A stretch of DNA of 5,435 nt, from contig CAMNNG010000084.1 in the NCBI GenBank assembly GCA_946545145.1, forward strand, positions 1 through 5,435. Direction: 5' to 3'. Of this stretch, positions 1-5,371 are shown piece by piece. The stretch comes from an uncultured Bacillota bacterium. GTDB lineage: Bacteria; Bacillota; Clostridia; Peptostreptococcales; Anaerovoracaceae. The position numbers and the translations under genes are program-made. Position 1 is the first letter of the stretch. Each line of letters begins with the position of its first letter. A model generated the notes under the pieces. The model worked only from the letters and a program-made list of their open reading frames with translations. It was not told where the DNA came from and did not search any database.

Positions 1-14
1 AAGGATATCAGAAA

Positions 15-494
15 ATGGCAATGCATATAGTGATGGTCAATCCGGAGATACCTCCCAACACGGGAAACGTAGCGAGGACGTGCGCGGCGACGGGAACATG
101 CCTGCACCTCGTAAGACCTCTCGGATTCAGCATAGACGACAGACATCTCAAGAGGGCGGGGCTCGACTACTGGCCCTACGTCAGGCTTTTCGTGCACGAC
201 AGCCTGGAGGAGTTCCTCGAAGAATATGAGGTGAAGCAGAAGAGGAGGATGTTCCTCGCGACGACGCAGGGCGGCAGGATCTACACCGAGCCCGAGTTCA
301 GGGACGAGGACATGATACTGTTCGGCTGCGAGACGAAGGGCCTTCCCAGACCGTTCATCGCGGAGAGAAAGGACATGGCCATAAGGATCCCGATGAGCGA
401 GGATACGAGGCTTCGTTCTTTCAACCTCGCGAACTCGGTCAACATCATTCTTTTCGAGGCGCTTCGCCAGCAGGGCTTCCCTGGCCTCGAGTAA
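15..494 (+). CDS. trmL: tRNA (cytidine/uridine-34-2'-O)-methyltransferase TrmL, SPOUT family
   Basis: A 159-residue SPOUT (SpoU-TrmD) methyltransferase of the TrmL/CspR type, which is usually about 155-160 residues and so appears complete. In the characterised family it uses S-adenosylmethionine to 2'-O-methylate the wobble nucleotide of leucine tRNAs in the cytoplasm. The three family motifs are visible: NTGNVAR at 15-21, with the conserved Asn and Arg; FGCETKGLP at 103-111; and IPM followed by LRSFNLANSVNIILFEALRQ at 125-152, which forms the knotted cofactor site. The ATG at 15 is preferred because AAGGA at 1-5 lies 9 bases upstream; an in-frame ATG at 21 would be too far from it. AGG is the main arginine codon here, unlike in the glycolytic genes downstream. 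The gene reads toward gapA, but the 324-base gap and the strong promoter in it argue for separate transcription. The assignment to TrmL rather than another small SPOUT protein is confident; the exact tRNA substrate is inferred. Confidence 0.93.
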   Translation: MAMHIVMVNPEIPPNTGNVARTCAATGTCLHLVRPLGFSIDDRHLKRAGLDYWPYVRLFVHDSLEEFLEEYEVKQKRRMFLATTQGGRIYTEPEFRDEDMILFGCETKGLPRPFIAERKDMAIRIPMSEDTRLRSFNLANSVNIILFEALRQQGFPGLE

Positions 495-556
495 GCAGGG
501 GCTGAAAATATTACTTGATGGTTGTTGGAAATAGAGCATATTCAAATAAACACGGG

Positions 557-585
557 TTGAATTATAACTCATACAGTTATATAAT
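557..585 (+). promoter_or_regulatory. Sigma-70/SigA-type promoter of the gapA cluster
   Basis: TTGAAT at 557-562 (4 of 6 matches to TTGACA) is followed by exactly 17 bases and then a perfect TATAAT at 580-585. Transcription would start near 591-593, giving gapA a leader of about 227 nt. It is the best promoter match I found between trmL and gapA; nothing comparable lies between the T-tract at 711-718 and the gapA start. Confidence 0.8.
563..581. repeat. Inverted repeat (operator-like) inside the gapA promoter spacer
   Basis: The perfect inverted repeat TATAACT-N5-AGTTATA has 7-base arms centred on 572. It abuts the -35 hexamer and overlaps the first two bases of the -10 hexamer, so a bound dimer would block RNA polymerase. 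The left arm lies within an 11-base word that recurs at 774-784. The AT-rich setting makes a chance dyad possible, and the binding protein is unknown. Confidence 0.45.
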
Positions 586-601
586 AATGAAGAACGAAAC
601 A

Positions 602-667
602 ATGGATGAACCGGGATACAGATATGCGAACAAAAACAGCTACAAAAAATGCTACATCTGTCAGTGA
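602..667 (+). CDS. Possible 21-codon leader peptide upstream of gapA (uncertain)
   Basis: An ATG at 602, about 10 bases after the predicted transcription start, opens 21 codons ending with TGA at 665-667. The predicted peptide has four Tyr (codons at 617, 623, 641 and 653) and two Cys near its end (650 and 659). The stop codon lies just inside the 5' side of the terminator-like hairpin at 656-711. A ribosome there would cover the basal 5' arm, as expected of a leader peptide in transcription attenuation. Against it, the Shine-Dalgarno is poor (only GAAG at 589-592) and short ORFs are common by chance. An overlapping ORF at 624-695 (23 codons) is no better supported. Confidence 0.2.
   Translation: MDEPGYRYANKNSYKKCYICQ
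618..661 (+). promoter_or_regulatory. Candidate antiterminator pairing in the gapA leader
   Basis: ACAGAT at 618-623 is complementary over 6 bases to ATCTGT at 656-661, which is the 5' arm of the base of the terminator-like hairpin. The two pairings exclude each other: if 618-623 captures 656-661, the 3' arm GGCAGAT at 705-711 is left unpaired. The pairing is short and spans a 32-nt loop, so chance is a real alternative. Confidence 0.3.
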
Positions 668-718
668 CTGCTCCTCCTCGGACAAAAGAGGATGAACGGG
701 ACAAGGCAGATTTTTTTT
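656..718 (+). terminator. Terminator-like hairpin in the gapA leader (candidate attenuator)
   Basis: A basal stem pairs ATCTGTC (656-662) with GGCAGAT (705-711), 7 pairs including one G-U. A 5x5 internal loop follows (663-667 against 700-704), in which G666-A701 and A667-G700 could form tandem G-A pairs. The upper stem pairs 668-679 with 688-699 (10 pairs and two single mismatches) and is closed by the 8-base loop 680-687. Eight Ts at 711-718 follow directly. This is the layout of an intrinsic terminator. Because it lies downstream of the promoter at 557-585 and about 100 bases before gapA, it would act as an attenuator on the gapA transcript. It could also stop readthrough from trmL. Confidence 0.6.
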
Positions 719-773
719 GGGGCTGCAGGTCGCAATATGGTATTGAAGCATGTGTTCCCGGGAAGATCCGGTT

Positions 774-784
774 AATTATAACTC
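774..784 (+). repeat. Second copy of the promoter-spacer word AATTATAACTC
   Basis: AATTATAACTC at 774-784 is identical to 560-570 in the promoter, with starts 214 bases apart. The downstream copy lacks the right-hand arm AGTTATA, so it is at most a half-site. It lies 34 bases before the gapA start codon, in the leader. A role as an auxiliary operator is only a guess. Confidence 0.35.
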
Positions 785-803
785 TCGATTTTTTATCAAA
801 AAC

Positions 804-810
804 AAGGAGG
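804..810 (+). promoter_or_regulatory. gapA ribosome binding site
   Basis: AAGGAGG lies 8 bases before the ATG at 819. This fixes the gapA start, since the reading frame stays open 23 codons further upstream to an ATG at 750 that lacks a comparable site and whose extension is not GAPDH-like. Confidence 0.9.
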
Positions 811-818
811 CAAACAAA

Positions 819-1832
819 ATGGGTGTAAAAGTTGGTCTTAGCGGATTCGGTAGAATTAGCAGAGTCGTTCTTCGTGCGGCTGTCAATGATCCCGATATCG
901 AGATCTGCGGAATCAACAAGAGAAAAGCCAATCTTGAGTATATGAAGTATATGCTCAAATACGATTCCACATTCGGAAGATTCCCGGGAGAGCTGGATAT
1001 CTATGAGGACGGTCTCGTCATCAACGGAAAGAAAGTAAGAGTATTCAGCGAAGACAATCTCGAGGACATTCCCTGGTCGGAGTGCGGAGCAGAGTATATC
1101 ATCGAAGCAACAGGCGCTTTCCTGACAACAGAAAAGGCTCAGGGCCACTTCAACGGCGGAGCTAAGAAAGTCATCCTGTCCGCTCCTGCAAAAGACGACA
1201 CACCGACATTCGTAATGGGTGTCAACCACAAATCGTACACAAGCGACATCAAGGTCGTTTCGAACGCATCCTGCACAACGAACTGCCTGGCTCCGCTTAC
1301 AAAGGTCGTATTCGACAACTATGGAGTAAAACAGGGCCTGATGGCTACGATCCACGCTTCGACATCGAAGCAGAAGGTAGTTGACTCCAAGTCGGAGAAA
1401 GACTGGAGAACAGGAAGAAGCGTATACGGAAACATCATCCCGTCGACAACGGGCGCAGCTAAGGCAGTAGGCCTTGTCATCCCTGAGCTCCAGGGCAAGC
1501 TGACAGGTATCTCGTACCGTATCCCGGCTGCAGACGTTTCGCTGGTAGACCTCAACGTTGAGACAGAGAAGGCTACATCTCTTGAAGAGATCTGCGCTGC
1601 TATGAAGGCTGCTTCGGAAGGCGAACTGAAGGGCATCCTCGAATATGTCGATGACGAAGTAACATCGATCGACTTCCTCGGCGATCCGTGCACATCGATC
1701 TTTGACGCACGTCAGGGAATCCAGCTGAGCGATCACCTCTTCAAGCTCGTTGCTTACTACGACAACGAATTCGGTTACTCGAGCAAGCTCCTGATGCTGG
1801 CTAAGCACATGGCTGCAGTAGACGCAGAGTAA
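819..1832 (+). CDS. gapA: Glyceraldehyde-3-phosphate dehydrogenase, phosphorylating, type I; possibly NADP-using
   Basis: A complete 337-residue cytoplasmic GAPDH, which as a tetramer converts glyceraldehyde-3-phosphate, phosphate and NAD(P)+ to 1,3-bisphosphoglycerate. The N-terminal Rossmann domain begins with GLSGFGRIS (6-14). The catalytic Cys152 is in SNASCTTNC (148-156), and the partner His179 follows in TIHA. R234 in SYRIPAADVS and the C-terminal YYDNEFGYS (313-321) are family-typical. Unusual features are Ser14 for the last Gly of the GxGxxG motif, Lys34-Arg35-Lys36 where NAD enzymes have Asp at the end of the second strand, and Ser190-Lys191 for the Leu/Gly-Pro pair (187-188 in Geobacillus numbering). 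These changes point toward NADP, which is an inference. The S-loop segment HASTSKQK (179-186) also differs from the usual HAYTATQK. The gene is first in the cluster, has an excellent ribosome binding site and is followed at once by its own terminator. The GAPDH assignment is secure; the coenzyme is not. Confidence 0.97.
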   Translation: MGVKVGLSGFGRISRVVLRAAVNDPDIEICGINKRKANLEYMKYMLKYDSTFGRFPGELDIYEDGLVINGKKVRVFSEDNLEDIPWSECGAEYIIEATGAFLTTEKAQGHFNGGAKKVILSAPAKDDTPTFVMGVNHKSYTSDIKVVSNASCTTNCLAPLTKVVFDNYGVKQGLMATIHASTSKQKVVDSKSEKDWRTGRSVYGNIIPSTTGAAKAVGLVIPELQGKLTGISYRIPAADVSLVDLNVETEKATSLEEICAAMKAASEGELKGILEYVDDEVTSIDFLGDPCTSIFDARQGIQLSDHLFKLVAYYDNEFGYSSKLLMLAKHMAAVDAE

Positions 1833-1855
1833 AAAAGCAAAACTATAACAAGCAT

Positions 1856-1897
1856 GCCCGGCAGGCCGACCATAAAGGCATGCCGGGCGGTTTTTTC
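1856..1897 (+). terminator. Intrinsic terminator after gapA
   Basis: GCCCGGCAGGCC (1856-1867) pairs with GGCATGCCGGGC (1877-1888), 11 of 12 positions with one G-A mismatch and a 9-base loop. GG and six Ts (1891-1896) follow. It starts 23 bases after the gapA stop and ends 52 bases before the pgk start. It should stop most gapA transcripts and let some through into pgk. Confidence 0.9.
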
Positions 1898-1905
1898 AAA
1901 AGAGG

Positions 1906-1923
1906 GCGCCTGCCTGGCGCAGG
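1906..1923 (+). other. Small stem-loop in the pgk leader
   Basis: GCGCC (1906-1910) pairs perfectly with GGCGC (1916-1920) around a 5-base loop. An alternative stem, CCTGC (1909-1913) with GCAGG (1919-1923), excludes the first. No T-tract follows, so it is not a terminator. It lies between the gapA terminator and the pgk ribosome binding site and could act in RNA processing or stability, or have no role. Confidence 0.45.
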
Positions 1924-1933
1924 TGATGTATGT

Positions 1934-1940
1934 AAGAGGG
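1934..1940 (+). promoter_or_regulatory. pgk ribosome binding site
   Basis: AAGAGGG, containing the GAGG core, lies 8 bases before the ATG at 1949. It decides the start: the frame is open upstream to an ATG at 1880, but that ATG sits in the 3' arm of the gapA terminator and the extra 23 residues do not resemble phosphoglycerate kinase. Confidence 0.8.
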
Positions 1941-1948
1941 ATACTGAA

Positions 1949-3133
1949 ATGAAAAAGACTGTTAAGGATGTAGATGTAAAGGGCAAGAAGACGCTGGTAA
2001 GATGCGACTTCAATGTACCTATGCAGGACGGAAAGATCACGGATGATATCCGTATCAGAGCCGCTCTGCCTACTATAGAATATCTTAAAGATAACGGCGC
2101 GAAGGTCATCCTCATGAGCCACATGGGAAGACCGAAGGGCGAGCCGAAGAAGGAATTCACTCTGGCTCCTGTTGCGGACAGACTTTCTGAGCTTCTGTGC
2201 ACAGAGGTCAAGTTCGCACAGTCCGATGTAGTCGTAGACGACAGCGTCAAGGCTGCAGTAGATGCGATGCAGGACGGAGACATCGTGCTTCTTGAGAACA
2301 CGAGATACCGCAAGGAAGAGACTAACAACGAAGAGCCGTTCACAGGAGAGCTCGCTTCTCTCGGAGAACTGTTCGTAAACGACGCCTTCGGCACAGCTCA
2401 CAGAGCTCACTGCTCGACGGCGGGAGTTGCTTCCTACATGCCGGCCGTATCGGGATTCCTTATCGAGAAGGAACTGAAATTCCTGGGCGATGCCGTCAAC
2501 GATCCGGAAAGACCGTTCGTCGCCATCATGGGCGGATCGAAGGTATCGGACAAGATCAAGGTCATCGAGAACCTTCTGGACAAGGTAGACACGCTGCTCA
2601 TCGGCGGAGGAATGGCTTATACATTCTTCAAGGCAAAGGGCTATGAGATCGGAACATCGATCCTCGATGAAGAGGGCATAGAGCTCGCTGCTGATCTGAT
2701 GAAGAAGGCTGAAGAGAAGGGCGTCGATCTTGAGATCCCGGTAGACACCGTCGTCGCTTCGGAGTTCAACAACGATGCTGATTCCGCAATGGTAGCTTCT
2801 GATGCTATCCCGGCAGACATGATGGGAATGGATATAGGAGCCGAGACGAGAAAGATCTACACCGCCATCATCGAGCAGGCGAAGACGGTCGTATGGAACG
2901 GACCGATGGGCGTATTCGAGATGCCGAACTTCGCAGCAGGAACTGAGGCAGTCGCTCAGGCCATGGCTGATGCCGATGCCGCGACGATCATAGGCGGAGG
3001 AGATTCCGCTGCTGCAGTCGGACAGATGGGATTCGCAGACAAGATGACACATATATCGACGGGCGGAGGCGCTTCGCTCGAATTCCTGGAAGGAAAGGAA
3101 CTCCCGGGAGTCGCAGTACTTGAAGACAAATAA
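1949..3133 (+). CDS. pgk: Phosphoglycerate kinase
   Basis: A complete 394-residue cytoplasmic kinase, the usual bacterial length. It transfers the acyl phosphate of 1,3-bisphosphoglycerate to ADP, giving ATP and 3-phosphoglycerate. The N-terminal substrate domain shows VRCDFNVP (17-24), the SHMGRPKG segment (57-64), ENTRY (116-120) and NDAFGTAHRAH (144-154). The C-terminal nucleotide domain shows MGGSKVSDK (194-202), WNGPMGVFE (316-324), GGGDSAAA (349-356) and STGGGASLE (370-378). GGSK replaces the commoner GGAK, a mild change. The gene follows the gapA terminator without a convincing promoter of its own, so it probably depends on readthrough from gapA. tpiA begins 20 bases after its stop. 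It contains no TTA, CTA or TCA codons, as shown by the in-register complementary frame being open throughout. Nothing suggests a defect. Confidence 0.98.
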   Translation: MKKTVKDVDVKGKKTLVRCDFNVPMQDGKITDDIRIRAALPTIEYLKDNGAKVILMSHMGRPKGEPKKEFTLAPVADRLSELLCTEVKFAQSDVVVDDSVKAAVDAMQDGDIVLLENTRYRKEETNNEEPFTGELASLGELFVNDAFGTAHRAHCSTAGVASYMPAVSGFLIEKELKFLGDAVNDPERPFVAIMGGSKVSDKIKVIENLLDKVDTLLIGGGMAYTFFKAKGYEIGTSILDEEGIELAADLMKKAEEKGVDLEIPVDTVVASEFNNDADSAMVASDAIPADMMGMDIGAETRKIYTAIIEQAKTVVWNGPMGVFEMPNFAAGTEAVAQAMADADAATIIGGGDSAAAVGQMGFADKMTHISTGGGASLEFLEGKELPGVAVLEDK

Positions 3134-3153
3134 CTTCATCGGGAGGAAGACAA

Positions 3154-3903
3154 ATGAGAACACCATTCATAGCCGGCAACTGGAAGATGAACATGACAGC
3201 TGCCGAGGCAGAAGCATTCTGCAAAGAACTGAAAGAACTTTACAAAAAGCAGGGCGAAGTGAAGACCGCTATATGCGCACCGTTCGTACGCCTTGCAGAG
3301 CTCGTTGAATATTTCAAGGGAACTGAGATCAAGGTCGGAGCTCAGAACTGTCACTTCGAAGACAGCGGAGCTTTCACGGGCGAGGTATCCGTACCCATGC
3401 TCGAAGAGCTGGGCATCGACTACTGCATCATCGGTCACTCGGAGAGAAGAGAATACTTCGCAGAGACAGATGAGACGGTCAACAAGAAGCTCGTGAGACT
3501 GTTCGCTTCCTCGATACTTCCGATCCTGTGCGTCGGCGAAAAGCTCGAAGAGCGCGACGCAGGCAAGGAGAAGGAAGTCGTAGGAGCTCAGATCAGAAAG
3601 GACCTCGAGGGTCTTACAGCTGAGAACGTCAAGGCGCTTACTATAGCATACGAGCCGATCTGGGCGATCGGAACGGGCAGGACGGCAAGCCCCGAGCAGG
3701 CCGAGGAGATGTGCGGCTACATCAGGAGCGTCGTCGGCGAGATGTTCGATGCTGAGACGGCAGAGGCCGTAACGATCCAGTACGGCGGAAGCATGAAGCC
3801 CGCGAACGCTTCGGATCTGATGGCGATGGAAGACATCGACGGCGGACTGATCGGCGGAGCGAGCCTCAAAGCTCAGGACTTCAATCAGATCATTGAATTC
3901 TGA
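3154..3903 (+). CDS. tpiA: Triosephosphate isomerase
   Basis: A complete 249-residue (beta/alpha)8-barrel enzyme, the normal family length. As a cytoplasmic dimer it interconverts dihydroxyacetone phosphate and glyceraldehyde-3-phosphate, feeding the GapA step. Catalytic residues are visible: Asn9 and Lys11 in AGNWKMN (7-13), His95 in IIGHSERRE (92-100) and the base Glu167 in AYEPIWAIGTG (165-175), whose end is the mobile loop 6. Phosphate-binding segments are YGGS (210-213) and GLIGGASL (231-238). GGGAGG (3141-3146), 7 bases before the ATG, is a strong ribosome binding site, and the start matches the family's usual N-terminus. It follows pgk by 20 bases, so the two are surely cotranscribed. 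It is the only gene here ending in TGA. Confidence 0.98.
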   Translation: MRTPFIAGNWKMNMTAAEAEAFCKELKELYKKQGEVKTAICAPFVRLAELVEYFKGTEIKVGAQNCHFEDSGAFTGEVSVPMLEELGIDYCIIGHSERREYFAETDETVNKKLVRLFASSILPILCVGEKLEERDAGKEKEVVGAQIRKDLEGLTAENVKALTIAYEPIWAIGTGRTASPEQAEEMCGYIRSVVGEMFDAETAEAVTIQYGGSMKPANASDLMAMEDIDGGLIGGASLKAQDFNQIIEF

Positions 3904-4001
3904 TCGGGCTTTTGTAAAATGTATGTATCGGCCTGCGGATAAAGCGTGGTGTCGAGGCAAAATAGATAATTGAAGCAAATATATCAAGAGGTGAATGAAT
4001 T
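3904..4001. other. tpiA-eno spacer; no phosphoglycerate mutase gene
   Basis: These 98 bases contain no terminator and no coding remnant that I can recognise, so eno is probably read from the tpiA transcript. A weak promoter-like pair, TTGTAA (3912-3917) with GGATAA (3937-3942) at 19 bases, is not convincing. AGAGGTG (3987-3993), 8 bases before the eno ATG, is the ribosome binding site. In many Firmicutes gpmI occupies this position. Confidence 0.6.
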
Positions 4002-5300
4002 ATGGAAATGGTTTATATCGACGATATCCTGGCAAGAGAAGTGCTTGACTCGCGCGGCAATCCGACGGTCGAAGTAGAAGTACTCCTGACAGACGGAGCA
4101 TGCGGAAGAGCTATCGTTCCGAGCGGCGCTTCGACAGGCGTGCACGAGGCAGTAGAGCTTCGTGACGGCGACAAGGACAGATATCTCGGAAAGGGCGTCC
4201 TCAAAGCAGTTGAGAACGTCAACGATATCATCGCTCCGGCGCTGATCGACTTTGACCCGTTCGATCAGGTCGGTCTCGACAAGACTCTGATCGCTCTCGA
4301 CGGCACAGAGAACAAGGGCAACCTCGGCGCTAACGCCATTCTCGGCGTATCGATGGCAACAGCTATCGCAGCAGCTGAGTCCCTGGGACTGCCGCTGTTC
4401 AAATATCTCGGCGGAGTCAACGGAAAGACACTGCCGACACCGATGATGAACATCCTCAACGGCGGATCGCACGCTGACAACACTGTCGACATCCAGGAAT
4501 TCATGATCATGCCGGCAGGAGCTGAGACGTTCAGAGAAGCGCTGAGAATGGGCGCTGAGACGTTCCACGCTCTGAAGAAGGTCCTCAAGGACCGCGGCCT
4601 GAACACTGCAGTAGGTGACGAGGGCGGCTTCGCACCGGACCTTGCAACTAACGAAGAAGCTATCCAGGTCATCATCGAAGCTATCAAGAACGCCGGATAC
4701 GAGCCGGGCAAAGATATCTTCATCGCTATGGACGCTGCTTCCTCCGAGTTCTACGATGCAGAGACGAAGCTGTATGACATGAAGGGCGAAGGCGTCAAGA
4801 AGACGGCTGAGGAAATGGTAGAGTACTGGAAGATGCTCCGCGACAAGTATCCGATCATCTCGCTCGAAGACGGTCTTGCTGAAGACGACTGGGAAGGCTG
4901 GGCTCTGCTGACTAAGGAGCTCGGTGACAGACTGCAGCTCGTAGGCGACGACCTGTTCGTAACGAACACGAAGAGACTGGCTGAAGGTATCGAGAAGGGC
5001 GTTGGTAACTCCATCCTCATCAAGGTCAACCAGATCGGTACACTGACAGAGACGTTCGATGCTATCGAGATGGCTAAGAAGGCCGGATACACAGCAGTAG
5101 TTTCGCACAGAAGCGGCGAGACAGAAGATACAACGATCGCAGACATCGTAGTAGGACTGAACGCAGGTCAGATCAAGACAGGTTCGCTTTCCAGAACTGA
5201 CCGTATCGCGAAGTACAACCAGCTTCTCAGGATCGAGGAGTGCCTGGACGACGCTGCGCAGTACGCAGGAATGGACGCGTTCTACTGCCTGAACAAATAA
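4002..5300 (+). CDS. eno: Enolase (phosphopyruvate hydratase)
   Basis: A complete 432-residue cytoplasmic enolase, typical in length. It dehydrates 2-phosphoglycerate to phosphoenolpyruvate with Mg2+. The N-terminal domain shows REVLDSRGNPTVEVEV (12-27) and the substrate-covering loop SGAST (41-45). His157 lies in NGGSHADN (153-160) and the general acid Glu207 in VGDEGGF (204-210). The Mg2+ ligands are Asp244 (IAMDAASSEF), Glu289 (SLEDG) and Asp316 (VGDDLFV). The catalytic Lys341 is in the signature ILIKVNQIGTLTE (338-350). SHRSGETED (368-376) and Lys392 complete the site. All key residues are present. The start is supported by AGAGGTG 8 bases upstream; the ATG at 3995 is out of frame. It is the last gene of the cluster and is followed by an intrinsic terminator. 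Confidence 0.98.
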   Translation: MEMVYIDDILAREVLDSRGNPTVEVEVLLTDGACGRAIVPSGASTGVHEAVELRDGDKDRYLGKGVLKAVENVNDIIAPALIDFDPFDQVGLDKTLIALDGTENKGNLGANAILGVSMATAIAAAESLGLPLFKYLGGVNGKTLPTPMMNILNGGSHADNTVDIQEFMIMPAGAETFREALRMGAETFHALKKVLKDRGLNTAVGDEGGFAPDLATNEEAIQVIIEAIKNAGYEPGKDIFIAMDAASSEFYDAETKLYDMKGEGVKKTAEEMVEYWKMLRDKYPIISLEDGLAEDDWEGWALLTKELGDRLQLVGDDLFVTNTKRLAEGIEKGVGNSILIKVNQIGTLTETFDAIEMAKKAGYTAVVSHRSGETEDTTIADIVVGLNAGQIKTGSLSRTDRIAKYNQLLRIEECLDDAAQYAGMDAFYCLNK

Positions 5301-5305
5301 GCAGG

Positions 5306-5322
5306 CCGCGCCGCAGGTGCGG
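5306..5322 (+). other. Stem-loop just after eno
   Basis: CCGCGCC (5306-5312) pairs with GGTGCGG (5316-5322), 7 pairs including one G-T, around a 3-base loop. It begins 5 bases after the eno stop. No T-tract follows, so it is not an intrinsic terminator; it may protect the 3' end of the message. Confidence 0.4.
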
Positions 5323-5371
5323 ACGCAGACAAAACAGATAGAAACCGCATAGTCGGGCTTCAATATCAAAC

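Larger units (their letters stand above)
495..818. other. trmL-gapA intergenic regulatory region
   Basis: These 324 bases hold no convincing full-size gene and are AT-richer than the flanking genes. In order they contain a stretch with no clear trmL terminator (495-556), a promoter with an inverted repeat in its spacer (557-585), a possible short leader ORF (602-667), a long imperfect hairpin with a T-tract (656-718), a second copy of an 11-base promoter element (774-784) and the gapA ribosome binding site (804-810). In many Firmicutes a cggR regulator gene lies just before gapA; here there is none. I recognised no known riboswitch class. Confidence 0.75.

Noticed and set aside
656..711. Kink-turn interpretation of the internal loop in the attenuator hairpin
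   Set aside because: Tandem G-A pairs are possible, but both strands carry three extra unpaired bases, unlike a standard kink-turn, where only one strand has the 3-base bulge.
569..751. 60-codon minus-strand ORF in the trmL-gapA gap
   Set aside because: It lies across the promoter, leader and terminator hairpin, has no recognised family and no evident ribosome binding site.
755..764. Perfect 10-base palindrome TTCCCGGGAA in the gapA leader
   Set aside because: A palindrome of this length is fairly likely by chance in a region of this size, and no second copy was seen.
750..818. 23-codon N-terminal extension of gapA
   Set aside because: GAPDH similarity begins at the ATG at 819, which has AAGGAGG at ideal spacing; the extension overlaps leader sequence.
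1819..1849. Promoter-like TAGACG and TATAAC before pgk
   Set aside because: The spacing is 19 bases, the -35 match is weak, and the start point would fall at the base of the gapA terminator hairpin, so the transcript would terminate at once.
1880..1948. 23-codon N-terminal extension of pgk
   Set aside because: Its ATG sits in the 3' arm of the gapA terminator; the family N-terminus and a good ribosome binding site both mark 1949.
1775..3166. 463-codon antisense ORF opposite pgk
   Set aside because: It mirrors pgk in codon register and exists because pgk lacks TTA, CTA and TCA codons. It has no recognisable domain and no ribosome binding site I could see.
3912..3942. Promoter-like TTGTAA and GGATAA before eno
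   Set aside because: The 19-base spacing and weak -10 make it unconvincing, and no terminator separates tpiA from eno.
3136..3987. 283-codon antisense ORF opposite tpiA
   Set aside because: It lies in codon register with tpiA and is explained by the same absence of three codons.
3984..5369. 461-codon antisense ORF opposite eno
   Set aside because: It is the same codon-bias artefact opposite a clearly functional enolase gene, and its translation has no family resemblance.
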